A DNA stretch of 64,000 nucleotides from CAYVUV01 sp964455095 (GTDB lineage: Bacteria; Desulfobacterota; Binatia; HRBIN30; CADEER01). Shown here one piece after another: positions 25,349 through 33,483 of the stretch; position 1 is the first letter of the stretch; each line of letters begins with the position of its first letter. A program made the position numbers and the translations under genes. A model generated the notes under the pieces. The model was not told the DNA's origin. It did not search any database and saw only the letters and a program-made list of their open reading frames with translations. The stretch is taken from positions 1-64,000 of the forward strand of contig CAYVUV010000114.1 in assembly GCA_964455095.1 (NCBI GenBank), given 5' to 3'.

Positions 25349-27250
25349 CTACAGGCGCTCCGGCGCCGGCAGAGTGAAGTAGAAGGTCGCGCCGCGCTCG
25401 ACCGCCCCTTCGCCCCAGACGCGGCCGCCGTGGCGGTGGATGATGCGCTGGACGGTCGCCAGACCGATGCCGCTGCCTTCGAACTCGCTCGGACTGTGCA
25501 TGCGTTGGAAGGCGCCGAACAGCCGATCGGTGTAGGCGGGGTCGAAGCCGGCGCCGTCGTCGCGCACGAAGTAGACGGGCTCCCCATCGGTGCTCAGGAC
25601 GCCGAGCTCGATGCGGGCGCGTTCGTGCTTGCCGGTATACTTCCAGGCGTTGCCGAGCAGGTTCTCGAGCGCCACGTGCAGGAGCCGCTCGTCGCCATCG
25701 ACGATGAGGCCGCCGGCGATCTCGATCTCCACGGTGCGTTCGGGATCCGTGCGGTGCAGCTCGGCTGCGATCTCCATCGCGTGGGCGCTGAGATCGACCG
25801 TCCGCCGGCACATTTCGCGCTGCACCACGCGCGCCAGGCTCAGCATGTCCTCGATCAGAACCTCCATGCGCCTGGCGGCGTCGCCGACGCGATCGACGAG
25901 CTGACGCGCCTCGGGCTTGAGATCGTCGGCGAAGTCCTCGAGCAGGATCTGCGTGTAGCCGTTGACGGCCCGCAACGGGGCGCGCAGGTCGTGTGACACG
26001 GAGTAGCTGAACGATTCGAGCTCCTGGTTGGCGAGCTCCAGCGCCTGCGTGCGCGCGCGCACGCGTTGTTCGAGGTCGGCGTTCAGGCGGCGGATCTCCT
26101 CCTCGGCCCGTTTGCGCTCGGTGATGTCGGTCGAGGTGCCCATCAATCCGACGACGTCGCCGTGCTCGTCGCGCAGGGCGATCGTGTTGACGTTGAGAAT
26201 GCGACGGGTCCCGTCGCGGTGCTGGACGTGACTTTCGTGGTTGCGGTCGAAGCTCCCGCTGCGCAGGTTGCGCGCGAAGGTTTCCATTTCGTGTGGCAAG
26301 GCCTGAGTTTGAATGAGTATGTCGAACTTGCGTCCGATGAGCTCCTCGGGCTCGTAACCGTAGATGGCGCGGGTCGCCTCGTTGATGAACGTGATGGTTC
26401 CCTCTCGATCGACGGCCCAGACCAGATCGTGCGAGGTCTCGACCAGGCCGCGATAGGTGCGCTCGCTGAGGGCCAGGGCAGCCTCGACGCGTTTGCGCTC
26501 GGTGATGTCGGTCGATACGCCGATGAGCCCGATCAGCTCGCCGGCGGCATTGCGCACCGGGGAGTTGTGCACCTGGACGCTGAAGGGCGTGCCGTCGCGG
26601 CGTTGGACCTGCTGCTCGCCGCTCCAGCTTTCTCCGCGCTGCAGTTGCGCCAGGATCTCCGCGGCCTCGGTCCGCAGCGCGGTGGGGAAAGTGACGTCGA
26701 CGATGTGGCGACCCATCACCTCCTCGGCCGGCCAGCCGTACAAGGTCTCGGCACAGCGATTCCAATAGGTGATGAACCCGTCGGGATCGACGGCGATGAT
26801 GGCCTGGCCGACGGCGTCGAGCAGCTTGGCCTGGAACTGCGCGGTCTGCTCCGCCAACTGCCGCGCCCGACGGTCCTCGCTCTCGCGCAGCTCGCGCCCG
26901 ATGGCGGGAACCAGGCGGGTGAGATTGTGCTTGCTGACGAAGTCGTGCGCCCCGTTGGTCAGGGCGATGGTGGCGACTTCTTCGCCGACCTCGCCGGAGA
27001 CGATGATGACCGGGACATCACACCCGTGTTCGCGGATCACGGTCAGCGCTTGCAGGGCGCCGAATCGCGGCATGACGTAGTCGCAGGTGATGACGTCCCA
27101 CCCCGGCTTTGCCAATGCCGCGCGCAGGTCCGCCGCGGTATCGACGCGCTGCCAGTCGGGTTGGTAGCCGCCGCGCCGCAGCTCGTGCACGATCAGGAGG
27201 GCGTCGTCCTCCGAGTCTTCGATGAGCAATATGCGCAGAGGGCCGGACAT
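25349..27250 (-). CDS. hybrid sensor histidine kinase (REC-PAS-PAS-HisKA-HATPase)
   Basis: 633 residues starting at MSGPLRILLI. Domains in order: receiver (1-120) with phospho-acceptor D57 (TCDYVMP) and K107, PAS/PAC (about 140-255), second PAS/PAC (265-380), a coiled coil, HisKA with H420 in SYSVSHDLRAPLRAV, and HATPase with N-box ENLLGNAWKY, DDGAGFDPAY and GSGIGLATV. No membrane segments, so it is cytosolic. An N-terminal rather than C-terminal receiver makes it a phytochrome-like or two-step relay architecture. No cognate regulator is adjacent; the divergent gene is glutathione reductase, sharing a 149-bp region, so redox sensing is possible but unproven. Confidence 0.92.
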   Translation of the reverse strand: MSGPLRILLIEDSEDDALLIVHELRRGGYQPDWQRVDTAADLRAALAKPGWDVITCDYVMPRFGALQALTVIREHGCDVPVIIVSGEVGEEVATIALTNGAHDFVSKHNLTRLVPAIGRELRESEDRRARQLAEQTAQFQAKLLDAVGQAIIAVDPDGFITYWNRCAETLYGWPAEEVMGRHIVDVTFPTALRTEAAEILAQLQRGESWSGEQQVQRRDGTPFSVQVHNSPVRNAAGELIGLIGVSTDITERKRVEAALALSERTYRGLVETSHDLVWAVDREGTITFINEATRAIYGYEPEELIGRKFDILIQTQALPHEMETFARNLRSGSFDRNHESHVQHRDGTRRILNVNTIALRDEHGDVVGLMGTSTDITERKRAEEEIRRLNADLEQRVRARTQALELANQELESFSYSVSHDLRAPLRAVNGYTQILLEDFADDLKPEARQLVDRVGDAARRMEVLIEDMLSLARVVQREMCRRTVDLSAHAMEIAAELHRTDPERTVEIEIAGGLIVDGDERLLHVALENLLGNAWKYTGKHERARIELGVLSTDGEPVYFVRDDGAGFDPAYTDRLFGAFQRMHSPSEFEGSGIGLATVQRIIHRHGGRVWGEGAVERGATFYFTLPAPERL

Positions 27251-27399
27251 GGTGGGAGACTCGCTGAATTCGTGTCTATCGGAGCCGGCTCCTCGAATAC
27301 AAGCGGCGGCGGTGAGACGGCCCCCCAAAGCGTGTTGCAGGTCGGCAATTCCTGATACAAGGCCCCGGTGCCCGCTGCCGTTGGGCCCAGCACCCCAGC

Positions 27400-28746
27400 A
27401 TGGCTTTCGACTACGACCTCTTCGTCATCGGTGCCGGATCGGCCGGCCTGCGCGCCAGTCGCGTGGCGGCGCGCTACGGCGCGCGCGTGGCGGTGGCCGA
27501 GGAGCGCTACCTCGGCGGCACCTGCGTCAACGTCGGCTGCATCCCGAAGAAGCTCTTGCTGTTCGGGGCGCACTTTGCCGCCGACTTTGCCGACGCCGCG
27601 AGCTACGGCTGGGCGGTCGGGTACCCGACCTTCGACTGGCCCACCCTGATCGCGGCCAAGGATGGCGAGATCGCGCGCCTGAACGGCGTCTACCGCCGCC
27701 TGCTCGACGATGCCGGCGTGCGGCGCGTCGAGGGGCGTGCGCGGTTGCTCGACGCGCACATGGTGGGCGTCGGCGCGCAGCGCTTCACGGCGGCGTACGT
27801 CCTGATCGCCACGGGAGCCTGGCCCGTCATCCCGCCCATACCCGGGCGCGAGCTGGCCATCACCTCCAACGAGGTCTTCTTCCTCGACCAGCTCCCGCCG
27901 CGGGTTGTCATCGTCGGCGGCGGATACGTCGGCGTCGAGCTGGCCGGCATCTTTCACGGTCTCGGCAGCCAGGTGGTCCAAACGCATCGCGGCGACCTGT
28001 TCCTGCGCGGCTTCGACGATGACGTGCGCCAGGCGCTGGCGGTCGAGATGCGGCGCACGGGCGTCGATCTGCGTTTCGGGGTGAACGTCGCGGCCATCGA
28101 GCGCGCCGGCGCGGGGCTGCGCGCGCAGTTGAGCGACGGCAGCGCCGTCGAGACCGACGCCGTGCTGTTTGCCACCGGCAGGGCGCCGCATACGGCGGAC
28201 CTGGGTCTGCAAGCCGCCGCTGTCGAGTGCACTGCCACCGGGGCGATTGCCGTCGATGCATACTCGCGCACCAGCGTGCCGAACATCTACGCCGTCGGCG
28301 ATGTCACCGACCGCCTCATGTTGACGCCGGTCGCCATTGCCGAGGGGCAAGCGTTCGCGGAAACGGTCTTCAACGCCACGCCGACGAAGCCCGACTACTG
28401 CGGCGTGCCGTCGGCGGTCTTCAGCCAGCCGCCGGTCGCGACCGTCGGTCTGACGGAAGCGGCGGCGCGCGCCAGCCTGGCGGCGGTCGATATCTATCGC
28501 TCGAGCTTCACGCCGCTCAAGCATTCGCTCACCGGGCGCGGCGAGCGCACCACGATCAAGCTGGTGGTCGATGCGGCCACGCAGCGCGTTGTCGGTTGTC
28601 ACATGGTCGGAGCCGACGCTCCCGAAATCATCCAGGGGCTGGCGCTGGCGCTCAAGTGCGGCGCGACGAAGGCCCAGTTCGACGCCACCATCGGGATCCA
28701 TCCGACCGCGGCGGAAGAATTCTTCACGCTGCGCACCCGGTTGTAG
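27400..28746 (+). CDS. gor: glutathione-disulfide reductase
   Basis: 448 residues of the FAD/NAD(P)-linked disulfide oxidoreductase family. FAD-binding GAGSAGLRASRVAARYG, redox-active GGTCVNVGCIPKK (Cys pair four apart), NAD(P)-binding GGGYVGVELAGIF, the ATGRAPHT clamp, the YAVGDVTDRLMLTPVA block and the C-terminal HPTAAEEF active-site His-Glu are all present. The Arg pair after the GGGYVG strand (THR...) suits NADPH. Start ATG 27400 fits the family N-terminus. Distinguished from mercuric or dihydrolipoyl enzymes by HMVGADAPEIIQGLALALK, characteristic of glutathione reductases. Confidence 0.92.
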   Translation: MAFDYDLFVIGAGSAGLRASRVAARYGARVAVAEERYLGGTCVNVGCIPKKLLLFGAHFAADFADAASYGWAVGYPTFDWPTLIAAKDGEIARLNGVYRRLLDDAGVRRVEGRARLLDAHMVGVGAQRFTAAYVLIATGAWPVIPPIPGRELAITSNEVFFLDQLPPRVVIVGGGYVGVELAGIFHGLGSQVVQTHRGDLFLRGFDDDVRQALAVEMRRTGVDLRFGVNVAAIERAGAGLRAQLSDGSAVETDAVLFATGRAPHTADLGLQAAAVECTATGAIAVDAYSRTSVPNIYAVGDVTDRLMLTPVAIAEGQAFAETVFNATPTKPDYCGVPSAVFSQPPVATVGLTEAAARASLAAVDIYRSSFTPLKHSLTGRGERTTIKLVVDAATQRVVGCHMVGADAPEIIQGLALALKCGATKAQFDATIGIHPTAAEEFFTLRTRL

Positions 28747-28771
28747 GCTGGTGTCAGTCGGGGCGCTTGCG

Positions 28772-30925
28772 ATGGCCACGCCGAAGTGTCCGCAGTGCGG
28801 GCGCGCCAACCCGTCCGACAGCAACTTCTGCAACCAGTGCGGTGCCGCGGTGGCGGGCGTGGCTCAATCGGCGCGGCCGCCGCGGGCGCCGATCGCGTCG
28901 GGCCCGCGCGCCTATACGCCCAATCACCTGGTCGAGAAGATTCTCGGCTCGCGCAGCGCGCTGGAGGGCGAGCGCAAGCAGGTGACGGTGTTCTTCGCCG
29001 ACGTGAAGGAGTCGATGGACATCGCCGAGCGCGTCGACCCGGAGGAGTGGCACCGCCTCATGGACCGGTTCTTCGCCATTCTCGCCGACGGCATCCACCG
29101 CTTCGAGGGCTCGATCAACCAGTTCACCGGCGATGGGGCGATGGCCCTGTTCGGTGCGCCGATCGCCCACGAGGACCACGCCCAGCGCGCCTGCCACGCG
29201 GCGCTGCACCTGCGCGAGCAGCTGCGCGCCTTTGGCCGCGAGCTCGAGCGCACGCACGGCCTGAGCTTCGCCGTCCGCATGGGGCTGAACTCCGGCGAGG
29301 TGATCGTCGGCCGCATCGGCGACGATCTGCGCATGGATTACACCGCCCAGGGCCACACCGTCGGCCTGGCGGCGCGCATGCAACAGATCGCCGAAGCCGG
29401 CGAGATCTATCTCACCGCCGACACGGCCGCCCTGGTGTCCCGCTTCTTCGCGCTGCACCCGGTCGGGCGCCTTCGCGTCAAGGGGGTGCGCGAGCCGGTG
29501 CGCACCCTGGCGCTGAGTGGCATCGGTCCGGCCCGCACACGCCTCGATGCGGCGCGCGCGCGCGGCTTCTCGCGCCTGGTCGGGCGCGCCGACGAAGCCG
29601 CCGTGCTGGAACGGGCGCTGAGCCGGGCCGTGTCGGGCGATGGGCAGGTGCTCGGCGTCGCCGGCGCACCGGGGGTCGGCAAGAGCCGGCTGTGTCAGGA
29701 AGCGGTCGACCGCTGGCGCGCCGAGGGCATGGCCGTCGCCGAAGCGCATTGCCCGGCGCACGGGCGCTCGCTGCCGGGGGCGGCGCTGCTCGATCTGCTG
29801 CGCAGCGTGTTCGGCATCAGCCCGGCCGACCGCCCGGCCGCGAGCCGGCGGCGCGTGCGCCAGCGCTTGCAGAGCCTGCGCCGCGGCCTGCTCAGCGATC
29901 TGCCCCTGGTGCTCGACTTTCTCGGCATTCCCGATCCCAAACATCCACTGCCGAGCATCGATCCCACGGCGCGCCGCGCGCAGCTCTGCTCGTTCGTTTG
30001 CCGCCTGGTGCAGACCCACAGCGCCAGCGCACCGATGGTGCTGTTGATCGACGACGTGCATTGGATCGACGCGGAGAGCGACGCCTTCCTGGCGCAGTTG
30101 GTCGATGCAGTAGGGTGGACGCGCACGCTCCTGGTGCTCAACTTTCGGCCCGACTACTCCGCCGAATGGATGGGCGTGCCCTACTACCGGCCGCTGTCGG
30201 TCGCACCGCTCGACGCCGGCGCGGCGGGCGACCTGCTGCGCGAGCTGGTCGGTGACGGCGACGCGATGGCGCCGCTGCGCGCGGTGATTCAGCAGCGGGC
30301 GGAGGGCAATCCGTTCTTCATCGAGGAGATCGTTCAGTCACTGCTCGATCAGGGAGTGCTCGTGCGCGAGCGCCGGCCGAGCGGCGGCGCGCCCGTGCGC
30401 CTGGCGCGTCCAGTCGAGGAGATCCGGATTCCCGCCACGGTGCAGTCCGTGCTGGCCGCGCGCATCGACGGCCTGCCGGAGCGGGCCAAGCAGGTGCTGC
30501 AAACCGCGGCGGTGATCGGCAAGCGCTTCTCCGAGCCGGTGTTGCGCCTGGCGCTCGCGTCGGAGGCGCCGCCCGATGAGGCGGGCAGTCCCGATGCCGT
30601 GGCGCAGGCCTTGCGCACACTCCAGCGCACCGACCTGATTCGCACCGAAGGCGAGGGCGCGCCGGCGGAGTACGCCTTCAAGCATCCCTTGACCCAGGAG
30701 GTCGCCTACGGCGCGCAGCTCCAGGAAGCGCGCGCCCGCCAACACGAGATCGTCGCGCGCGCGCTCGAAGTCGTGCACGCGGCCCGCCTCGGCGAGCACG
30801 CCGCGCTGCTCGCCCACCACTGGGCGGCGGCCCACAAGCGTTCGGAAGCGCAGCTGTGGCACCGCCGCGCCGCGCTGCGCGTCACCAACATCCAGGTCAG
30901 CCGCGCACGCGGGCCACGGACCTGA
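28772..30925 (+). CDS. class III adenylate cyclase-ATPase regulator, TPR domain missing
   Basis: 717 residues from ATG 28772 (GTG 28751 is an alternative). Domains: zinc ribbon C6, C9, C20, C23; class III cyclase (about 55-240) with FADVKES and FTGDGAMALFG metal sites; AAA/NACHT-like ATPase with Walker A GAPGVGKS and Walker B VLLIDDVHWID; then helical winged segment. Related proteins normally continue into several hundred residues of TPRs; here the ORF stops at ...RVTNIQVSRARGPRT and only 35 bp remain before the neighbour's stop. This looks like a 3' deletion or recombination end. Regulatory role, if retained, is unclear. Confidence 0.8.
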   Translation: MATPKCPQCGRANPSDSNFCNQCGAAVAGVAQSARPPRAPIASGPRAYTPNHLVEKILGSRSALEGERKQVTVFFADVKESMDIAERVDPEEWHRLMDRFFAILADGIHRFEGSINQFTGDGAMALFGAPIAHEDHAQRACHAALHLREQLRAFGRELERTHGLSFAVRMGLNSGEVIVGRIGDDLRMDYTAQGHTVGLAARMQQIAEAGEIYLTADTAALVSRFFALHPVGRLRVKGVREPVRTLALSGIGPARTRLDAARARGFSRLVGRADEAAVLERALSRAVSGDGQVLGVAGAPGVGKSRLCQEAVDRWRAEGMAVAEAHCPAHGRSLPGAALLDLLRSVFGISPADRPAASRRRVRQRLQSLRRGLLSDLPLVLDFLGIPDPKHPLPSIDPTARRAQLCSFVCRLVQTHSASAPMVLLIDDVHWIDAESDAFLAQLVDAVGWTRTLLVLNFRPDYSAEWMGVPYYRPLSVAPLDAGAAGDLLRELVGDGDAMAPLRAVIQQRAEGNPFFIEEIVQSLLDQGVLVRERRPSGGAPVRLARPVEEIRIPATVQSVLAARIDGLPERAKQVLQTAAVIGKRFSEPVLRLALASEAPPDEAGSPDAVAQALRTLQRTDLIRTEGEGAPAEYAFKHPLTQEVAYGAQLQEARARQHEIVARALEVVHAARLGEHAALLAHHWAAAHKRSEAQLWHRRAALRVTNIQVSRARGPRT

Positions 30926-30960
30926 AGCTCACGCGAAGACCGCGAAGGGGGGAGTGCCGG

Positions 30961-32157
30961 CTACTGATTCGGCCGCTCGGCGGCGCGCCAGAGGTACCAG
31001 CTCGCCACGGTGCGGTATGGCTTCCAACGCAGGCCGCGCTTCATGACGTCCTGGGGCGTGGGCAACTCGCGCTTCTTGAACGCAATGCCGAAGCCCTTGC
31101 GCACGCCGTAGTCGTCTGCGGGCAACACGTCCGGTCGGCCGAGGCGGAACATGAGCAGCATCTCCGCCGTCCAGCGTCCGATGCCGCGCACCTCGGTGAG
31201 GCGCTCGATGACCGCTTCGTCGTCCATGCGATGAACGTCGGCCAGGCTCGGCAGCGCGCCGTCGGCGGTGCGGCGCGCCAGGTCGCGCAGGGCCAGGAGC
31301 TTCGGGCGCGAGAGACCGGCGGCGCGCAGGGAGTCGTCGTCGGTGCGCAGGATCTGCTCCGCGGTCGGGCCGCGGTTCGGGTTGGGGCCGAGCGCGCAGA
31401 CGCGCCCGTAGATCGTCGCGGCGGCCTTGCCGCTCAGCTGCTGGTAGACGATCGCCTCGGCCAGCGCGCCGAAGAGGCTCGAGGTCTTCTTCAGCTCCAT
31501 GCGAAAGGGCCCGGCGGCGTCGATGACGCGCGCCAGGGCGGGGTCGGCGGCGCGCAGGTGTGCCACGGCGGTGTCGGGGTCGAAGCCAAACGCGCCGTCG
31601 CCGTCGAACAGTGCCAGCTGGCCGTTGTCGGTCGGGGTGCCGAAGGCGGCGCGTTCGATTTCCAACATGCGCAGCTTGGTCGTCGTACCGCCATTGGCGG
31701 AGAAGCCGCCGACCTTGCCGCCGGCGGCGACGACGCGGTGGCAGGGCACGACGATCGCAAACGGGTTGCGCCCGAGCGCCTGGCCCACCGCTCGCGCCGA
31801 ACCGGGCTCGCCGAGTCGCTTGGCGATCTCGCCGTACGTCAGCGTCGCACCGGGCGGGATGGTGCGCGCCACCTCATAGACGCGGCGATGAAAGGAGGGC
31901 ACGCTCTCCATGTCGAGCGCGATGGCGGAGAGGTCGCTCGTGGCGCCGCGCAGCAGCGCGGCGATGGCGTCGAGCGCGCGCTGCACCGCCGGCGGCGGTG
32001 ACGCCTCGCGGGCGCCGGGGAAGCGTCGCAAGAGGCGGGCGCGCGTCGCGGACTCGCGCGCTTCGGGCAGCTGCACGCCGATGACGCCGGACCCGCACCA
32101 GGCGATGCCGCAGCGGCCGATGGTGGTATCGAAGAGGCTGTAAGCCGGTTCCGTCAT
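30961..32157 (-). CDS. Ogt-AlkA fusion: O6-methylguanine methyltransferase / 3-methyladenine glycosylase
   Basis: 398 residues. Residues 1-175 are the Ada/Ogt methyltransferase with winged helix RVYEVARTIPPGATLTYGEIA and the catalytic Cys139 in PCHRVV; the conserved AAGGKVGGFSANGG loop follows. Residues ~195-398 are an AlkA/HhH-GPD glycosylase, with YQQLSGKAA, the helix-hairpin-helix VRGIGRWTAEMLLMF and the acidic LPADDYG containing the probable catalytic Asp. The fusion joins direct demethylation and base excision in one polypeptide. The Ada regulatory N-terminal Zn domain is absent. Start ATG matches the Ogt N-terminus. Confidence 0.9.
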   Translation of the reverse strand: MTEPAYSLFDTTIGRCGIAWCGSGVIGVQLPEARESATRARLLRRFPGAREASPPPAVQRALDAIAALLRGATSDLSAIALDMESVPSFHRRVYEVARTIPPGATLTYGEIAKRLGEPGSARAVGQALGRNPFAIVVPCHRVVAAGGKVGGFSANGGTTTKLRMLEIERAAFGTPTDNGQLALFDGDGAFGFDPDTAVAHLRAADPALARVIDAAGPFRMELKKTSSLFGALAEAIVYQQLSGKAAATIYGRVCALGPNPNRGPTAEQILRTDDDSLRAAGLSRPKLLALRDLARRTADGALPSLADVHRMDDEAVIERLTEVRGIGRWTAEMLLMFRLGRPDVLPADDYGVRKGFGIAFKKRELPTPQDVMKRGLRWKPYRTVASWYLWRAAERPNQ

Positions 32158-32186
32158 GCGGCGATCGCGGCAGCGCCGGTGCTTCC

Positions 32187-33335
32187 TCAGCTGCGGCGCA
32201 ACAGGAACGAGATGTTGTCGCCGAACAGACCGGGGGCGGCGCCGCTGGCGGCGTCGAGACCGCCGGCGGCGTAGTCGGCGAGCGGCGTCCGCGTGCCCTC
32301 GGAGTGGGGATAGTCGCTGCAGCACATCAGGATGTCGGCGCCGCCCATCTGCTGTGCGATGTGGGCCGGTGACTCGTAGGCGAAGGACGACACGCGCACC
32401 TGGCGGCGAAAGTAGTCGCTCGGTTGGAGTGCGAGCTCGGCCGGCGCGCTGCCGTTGAGCTGGCGGGTGAACGCGGCGCCGCCGTCGAGCATCATCAAGA
32501 ACATCGGCACCCAGATGGAGGAGAGCTCGACGATGCCGATGCGCAGGTCGGGGAAGCGCTCGAACGTGCCGTTGAGAATCAGGTCGGCACACGCCAGCGC
32601 TGCAGCGGTGGAGATGAAGACCGCTTCGAGCACCGGCACGAACGCCGTGCCGTCGTCCGTGTACCACCCGTCAGCAAACGGGCGCGGTTGATCGGCGACG
32701 TGGAAGCAGGGCGTGATGCCGTGGGCACAGAACGCCGCCCACAGCCGGTCGTGGTCGCGGTGCGACGGCGGCCGGCCGTCGACCAGGGCCGGTGCGATCA
32801 TGGCCAGGCGCACGCCCGCCTTGGCGAGGTCGCGCAGCTGCGCTTCGAGCCAGGCCGGATCACGCAAGCTCAGATGCGCCACTGGATGTAGCCGGCCGCG
32901 GCCCTCGTGCGCCACCGTTGTGCACCAGCGATTCCACGCCGCCATGTTGGCCAGCATGGCCGGCGGCGCGCCGTGCAGCGATCGCTCCCAGAGCAGACCG
33001 TAGTTGGGAAAGAGCACCGCCTCGTCGATGCCGAGCTCGGCCAGCATCGCCAGTCGGGCAGCGGGCTCCCAGTAGGCACGCGGTAGCACCTCGTCGTAGC
33101 GCGTCAGCGGCGCCAGCCCGGCGCGTGCCCGGCGATGCTGCTCGCCGATCTCGGCCGTGTGTCCGGGCACCTGCACTTCAGCCAGGCCGATGCGCCGATC
33201 GCGCCACCGCAGCCAGGGTGTCCCGCTTGCGTCGTCCTCGATCCGCAGCGCTTCGTCGCGCATGCCCGGATCGATGTGGTCGCGCCACAACGTCCGCGAC
33301 TCGTACAAGTGTTGATCGGAGTCGATGATCGCCAC
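32187..33335 (-). CDS. amidohydrolase (ACMSD/metal-dependent TIM-barrel family)
   Basis: About 382 residues, starting with GTG at complement 33333-33335 (protein VAIIDSDQHLYESRTLW); no strong Shine-Dalgarno. The N-terminal D-x-H (DQHLYE) resembles the HxH/DxH metal site of the amidohydrolase-2 family, and the later metal ligands appear in PCFHVADQP and SSDYPHSEGT (conserved Asp-Tyr-Pro-His). These enzymes decarboxylate or hydrolyse aromatic acids. It diverges from the pdxR-like gene, sharing the operator region. Confidence 0.8.
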   Translation of the reverse strand: MAIIDSDQHLYESRTLWRDHIDPGMRDEALRIEDDASGTPWLRWRDRRIGLAEVQVPGHTAEIGEQHRRARAGLAPLTRYDEVLPRAYWEPAARLAMLAELGIDEAVLFPNYGLLWERSLHGAPPAMLANMAAWNRWCTTVAHEGRGRLHPVAHLSLRDPAWLEAQLRDLAKAGVRLAMIAPALVDGRPPSHRDHDRLWAAFCAHGITPCFHVADQPRPFADGWYTDDGTAFVPVLEAVFISTAAALACADLILNGTFERFPDLRIGIVELSSIWVPMFLMMLDGGAAFTRQLNGSAPAELALQPSDYFRRQVRVSSFAYESPAHIAQQMGGADILMCCSDYPHSEGTRTPLADYAAGGLDAASGAAPGLFGDNISFLLRRS

Positions 33336-33380
33336 GAGCAGGCTATACGGCGGGGCGGTGCGAGGCGTCAAGGTGTCCGG

Positions 33381-33420
33381 CCAATAGGTCCTATAAGACC
33401 CATAGGTCGTATGGGATTGG
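33381..33420 (+). promoter_or_regulatory. operator-like array upstream of the MocR-pdxST operon
   Basis: A 40-bp block carries two direct 12-bp half-copies, ATAGGTCCTATA (33384-33395) and ATAGGTCGTATG (33402-33413), 18 bp apart, within an outer CCAAT...ATTGG inverted repeat and a CCCATA/TATGGG inverted repeat (33399-33415). MocR/PdxR regulators bind direct repeats near their own promoters; placement here between divergent promoters fits autoregulation plus control of pdxST. Binding is inferred. Confidence 0.55.
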
Positions 33421-33483
33421 CCTGGAGATGTCTCCCATTTATTGGATTTGACCCGGCCAAAGCTCAACTCTACCCTGGCCACC

